From Neopestalotiopsis rosae (Eukaryota > Ascomycota > Sordariomycetes > Amphisphaeriales > Sporocadaceae), in assembly GCA_023078685.1 (NCBI GenBank), contig JALGAS010000009.1:2790001-2854000 (forward strand): DNA of 64,000 nucleotides, in the 5' to 3' direction. Below the pieces are notes generated by a model. The model was not told the DNA's origin. It was given only the letters and a program-made list of their open reading frames with translations, and searched no databases. Within the stretch, counting starts at the first letter, position 1, and each line of letters starts with the position of its first letter. Positions 62,089 through 64,000 of this stretch are shown here, one piece after another. The translations under genes and the position numbers were made by a program.

Positions 62089-63678
62089 ATGATTCTTGAT
62101 AGGAAGCCAGAGGACTTGAGTAAGTATTCAAGTCGCTCGGGGACGCATTGTATTTGCCAGATCAGAGGAGATGTGGCCGCGCATTTGCGAACAGCACTAA
62201 AAGACCCTGATTTATCTTGTCACTGTGACGGGACGACTACACGTCAGTCTCAAGTCAAAATTTTGTGCCCCTCTATCCGCTCGAGTCACCAAGATTGCTT
62301 CAGAAGCAAGCTATGCCTGACGATGTTTGTTCGAGCCCTTCGGGCATATCTGTGCTGCGGTGGACAGAAGGTAGGTGCCCCGTACCGACAGTCAATGCAC
62401 ATTTCAATACAGCTGATATAGTGCTGGCACCACCAGGAAGTACCATTTGGCAAAAGAAGGAGATATATTCCAATCTATTGCATTCGACGCGGGAGACTTG
62501 GCCTGACATTTGCGTAGGCTTGTCCGTCGACGTTCTGTTCGTGCTAGCCTCTGAGATCTAGGTGCAAGGCTGACCACATGAAGACTTGCCAGCGCCAGGA
62601 AGATTCGAGCCTGTCCCACTTGTCAGCGAACTTTCACCAGTGTGTTTCGCATGCCGGCAGACTGGTGGTCGATGCAAATGCAGAACTCCAATGGACATAT
62701 CGGATTTTCCCAGGAACGACGAGCTGGTCATGCATCAAGCATCAGTACGAAAACAAGGTGGCTGATACAAGATGATTATTTGCTAACAACAGGTCAGGCA
62801 CATGGGCATGCTTCGAAACAAAACAGCTTCTCGACTGCGATCGCTATGAGTGGCCCAGGTTCAACATTTTCACACGATGGACATCACCTAAGAACCAGAC
62901 GGTTGTCCTTCTGCTCGATATTCAGCCACCTAGTATGGACCGTCTACTCCAATTGCTGATGCAGATTGATCCGGACCATTTAGAGGATCCATTGTGGATC
63001 TATGTTGGGGTAACCAGTGAGCTTATACATCTTGAAGATGAAGCAATCTGGGCCATACGCGACCAGGTGAGAGCGATCGAGATAGACAAGAGACCAGGAG
63101 GCAAGCCTGAGCCTGATTACAGGCGTCTCCACGACTTAGCACGACACGCGATCCATGTGACGGAAACACTGGATGTTACCATGCATACCATGGAAGGGAT
63201 GCTTCTACAGCATCAGGAGCTCCGATCTGACATGTCGAACCAGCAAGCATGGAAGGCTATACATCAGAGATTGCTCTTTTTCAAACAAATGATCGGCAGT
63301 TTGCGGTATCGTTCCAGGTCGAACCAAGAGCGACTACAGAATGAGATCCAGCTCTCGTTCAATCTTGTTGCCCAATACGATTCGGGCGTGTCTGTGAAGA
63401 TCGCACAGGCTGCGAAGGCGGATAGTGCTGCCATGAAGACGATATCTCTCTTGACTATAGCCTTTCTTCCCCCAACGTTTATTTGCGCAATCTTCAGCAT
63501 GTCTTTCTTTGACTACAGTGCTGATTCCGGCTGGATGGTGTCGGGCAGGATTTGGGTCTATTTTGTCTTCGCGATCCCCCTCACCTTGGCAGCGTCCGTG
63601 GTATGCTATCTCTGGCAGAGGATATTTCCTGCTGAGCCACTGGATCAGCCGGGTACCGACCGTGCGACATCTGCGTGA
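62089..63678 (+). CDS. CorA-like Mg2+ transporter family protein, 5' exons uncertain
   Basis: The last exon is sure: about 62793-63678, reading SGTWACFETKQLLDCDRYEW, LLLDIQPPSMDRLLQLLMQI, a long helical part (HLEDEAIWAIRDQVRAIEID, HAIHVTETLDVTMHTMEGML, QERLQNEIQLSFNLVAQYDS) and two membrane helices (TISLLTIAFLPPTFICAIFS; WVYFVFAIPLTLAASVVCYL). This is the CorA fold end. Where CorA has GMN, this has SMSFF, as in many divergent fungal members, so magnesium transport is not certain. One exon before it (about 62600-62757, FRMPADWWSMQMQNSNGHIG) joins in frame through a short 35-bp intron ending CTAACAACAG. Further upstream, a coding-like piece is at 62229-62370 (YPLESPRLLQKQAMPDDVCS), and ATG 62089 may be the start. 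The N-terminal exon map is unresolved. Confidence 0.7.
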
Positions 63679-64000
63679 TTATGGCTGTGGTGGATCAAGG
63701 CATCTCCTGGGGAGCTGGGGGTGGGATGTTGCGATCGGGTACAACAGTACAGCAAAGAGAGGACTTCAGGGTGTTCCCGTAATGAATCATATACTTGTCG
63801 ACTAGATACCTATCACATGCACATATATGTGCATTGCTGAAGCTTTTATGGTCTGCGTGGCGGACCAGTGAGGTCAGCTTTGTCGTTCAGGAGCGCCTCA
63901 ACACAACACGGCAATCCTAGGATTGATGCATAGTATAGGGCAGGTGCTATGTTATCGGCTTTAGGTGGTTCATTCAGCGAAAGCCTTTCCTGATTGTAGA
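63679..64000. other. 3' flank, no gene seen
   Basis: Short frame only (63509-63805 is a shadow of the transporter). The window ends here. Confidence 0.4.

Overview
The window reads as an accessory, repeat-rich stretch of a filamentous ascomycete (Pezizomycotina) nuclear genome. Genes have short introns (mostly 45-111 bp, GTRNGT donors, CTAAC/CTGAC-like branch points), lie on both strands without operons, and belong to families typical of fungal accessory regions: Fta2-like kinases, a patatin-like phospholipase with a RING-type finger, F-box/ankyrin and HEAT proteins, a DUF7587-like protein and a CorA-like transporter. I cannot name the species. Many exon structures below were worked out by hand from splice signals and frame continuity.

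Layout. 0-2.4 kb: decayed repeats and a fragment of a DUF3435 tyrosine recombinase. 2.7-6 kb: an Hst3/Hst4-type sirtuin and an Fta2-like kinase, separated by CAGAAGAGTATCC minisatellites. 6-12 kb: mostly decayed repeats with a very short alcohol dehydrogenase relic and one doubtful membrane gene. 12-21 kb: two unknown genes, a five-exon patatin/RING gene whose 3' end runs into repeat DNA, and a 439-residue nucleoside-hydrolase-like gene. 21-28 kb: repeats, a broken C2H2 finger gene, a 20-copy 10-bp minisatellite abutting a truncated gene copy, and two short spliced genes. 28-38 kb: an HVA22/TB2 membrane protein, a damaged second Fta2-like gene, a chromodomain gene, a single-pass membrane protein and two coiled-coil genes. 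38-47 kb: repeats, an intact zinc alcohol dehydrogenase with a 12-bp minisatellite just upstream, an F-box-like gene, inverted minisatellites and an F-box/ankyrin gene. 48-64 kb: a frameshifted Ser/Thr-rich gene, a DUF7587-like gene, an F-box gene cut off by a repeat, a HEAT protein, a beta-lactamase-like remnant, a frameshifted unknown gene and a CorA-like transporter.

The strongest unexplained signal is a dispersed palindrome found ten times. Its arms reach 20 bp around one central A/T base. The bases at two arm positions differ between copies, but usually change together on both arms, so the dyad is kept while the sequence drifts. The copies sit in composite repeats shared between 0-0.7, 7, 10-11.7, 53 and 56.7 kb. 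No pathway unites the genes. The common theme is proteins of the kinds found in fungal self/non-self recognition, ubiquitin targeting and mobile-element cargo, in a region with much gene decay. I saw no tRNA, rRNA or CRISPR.
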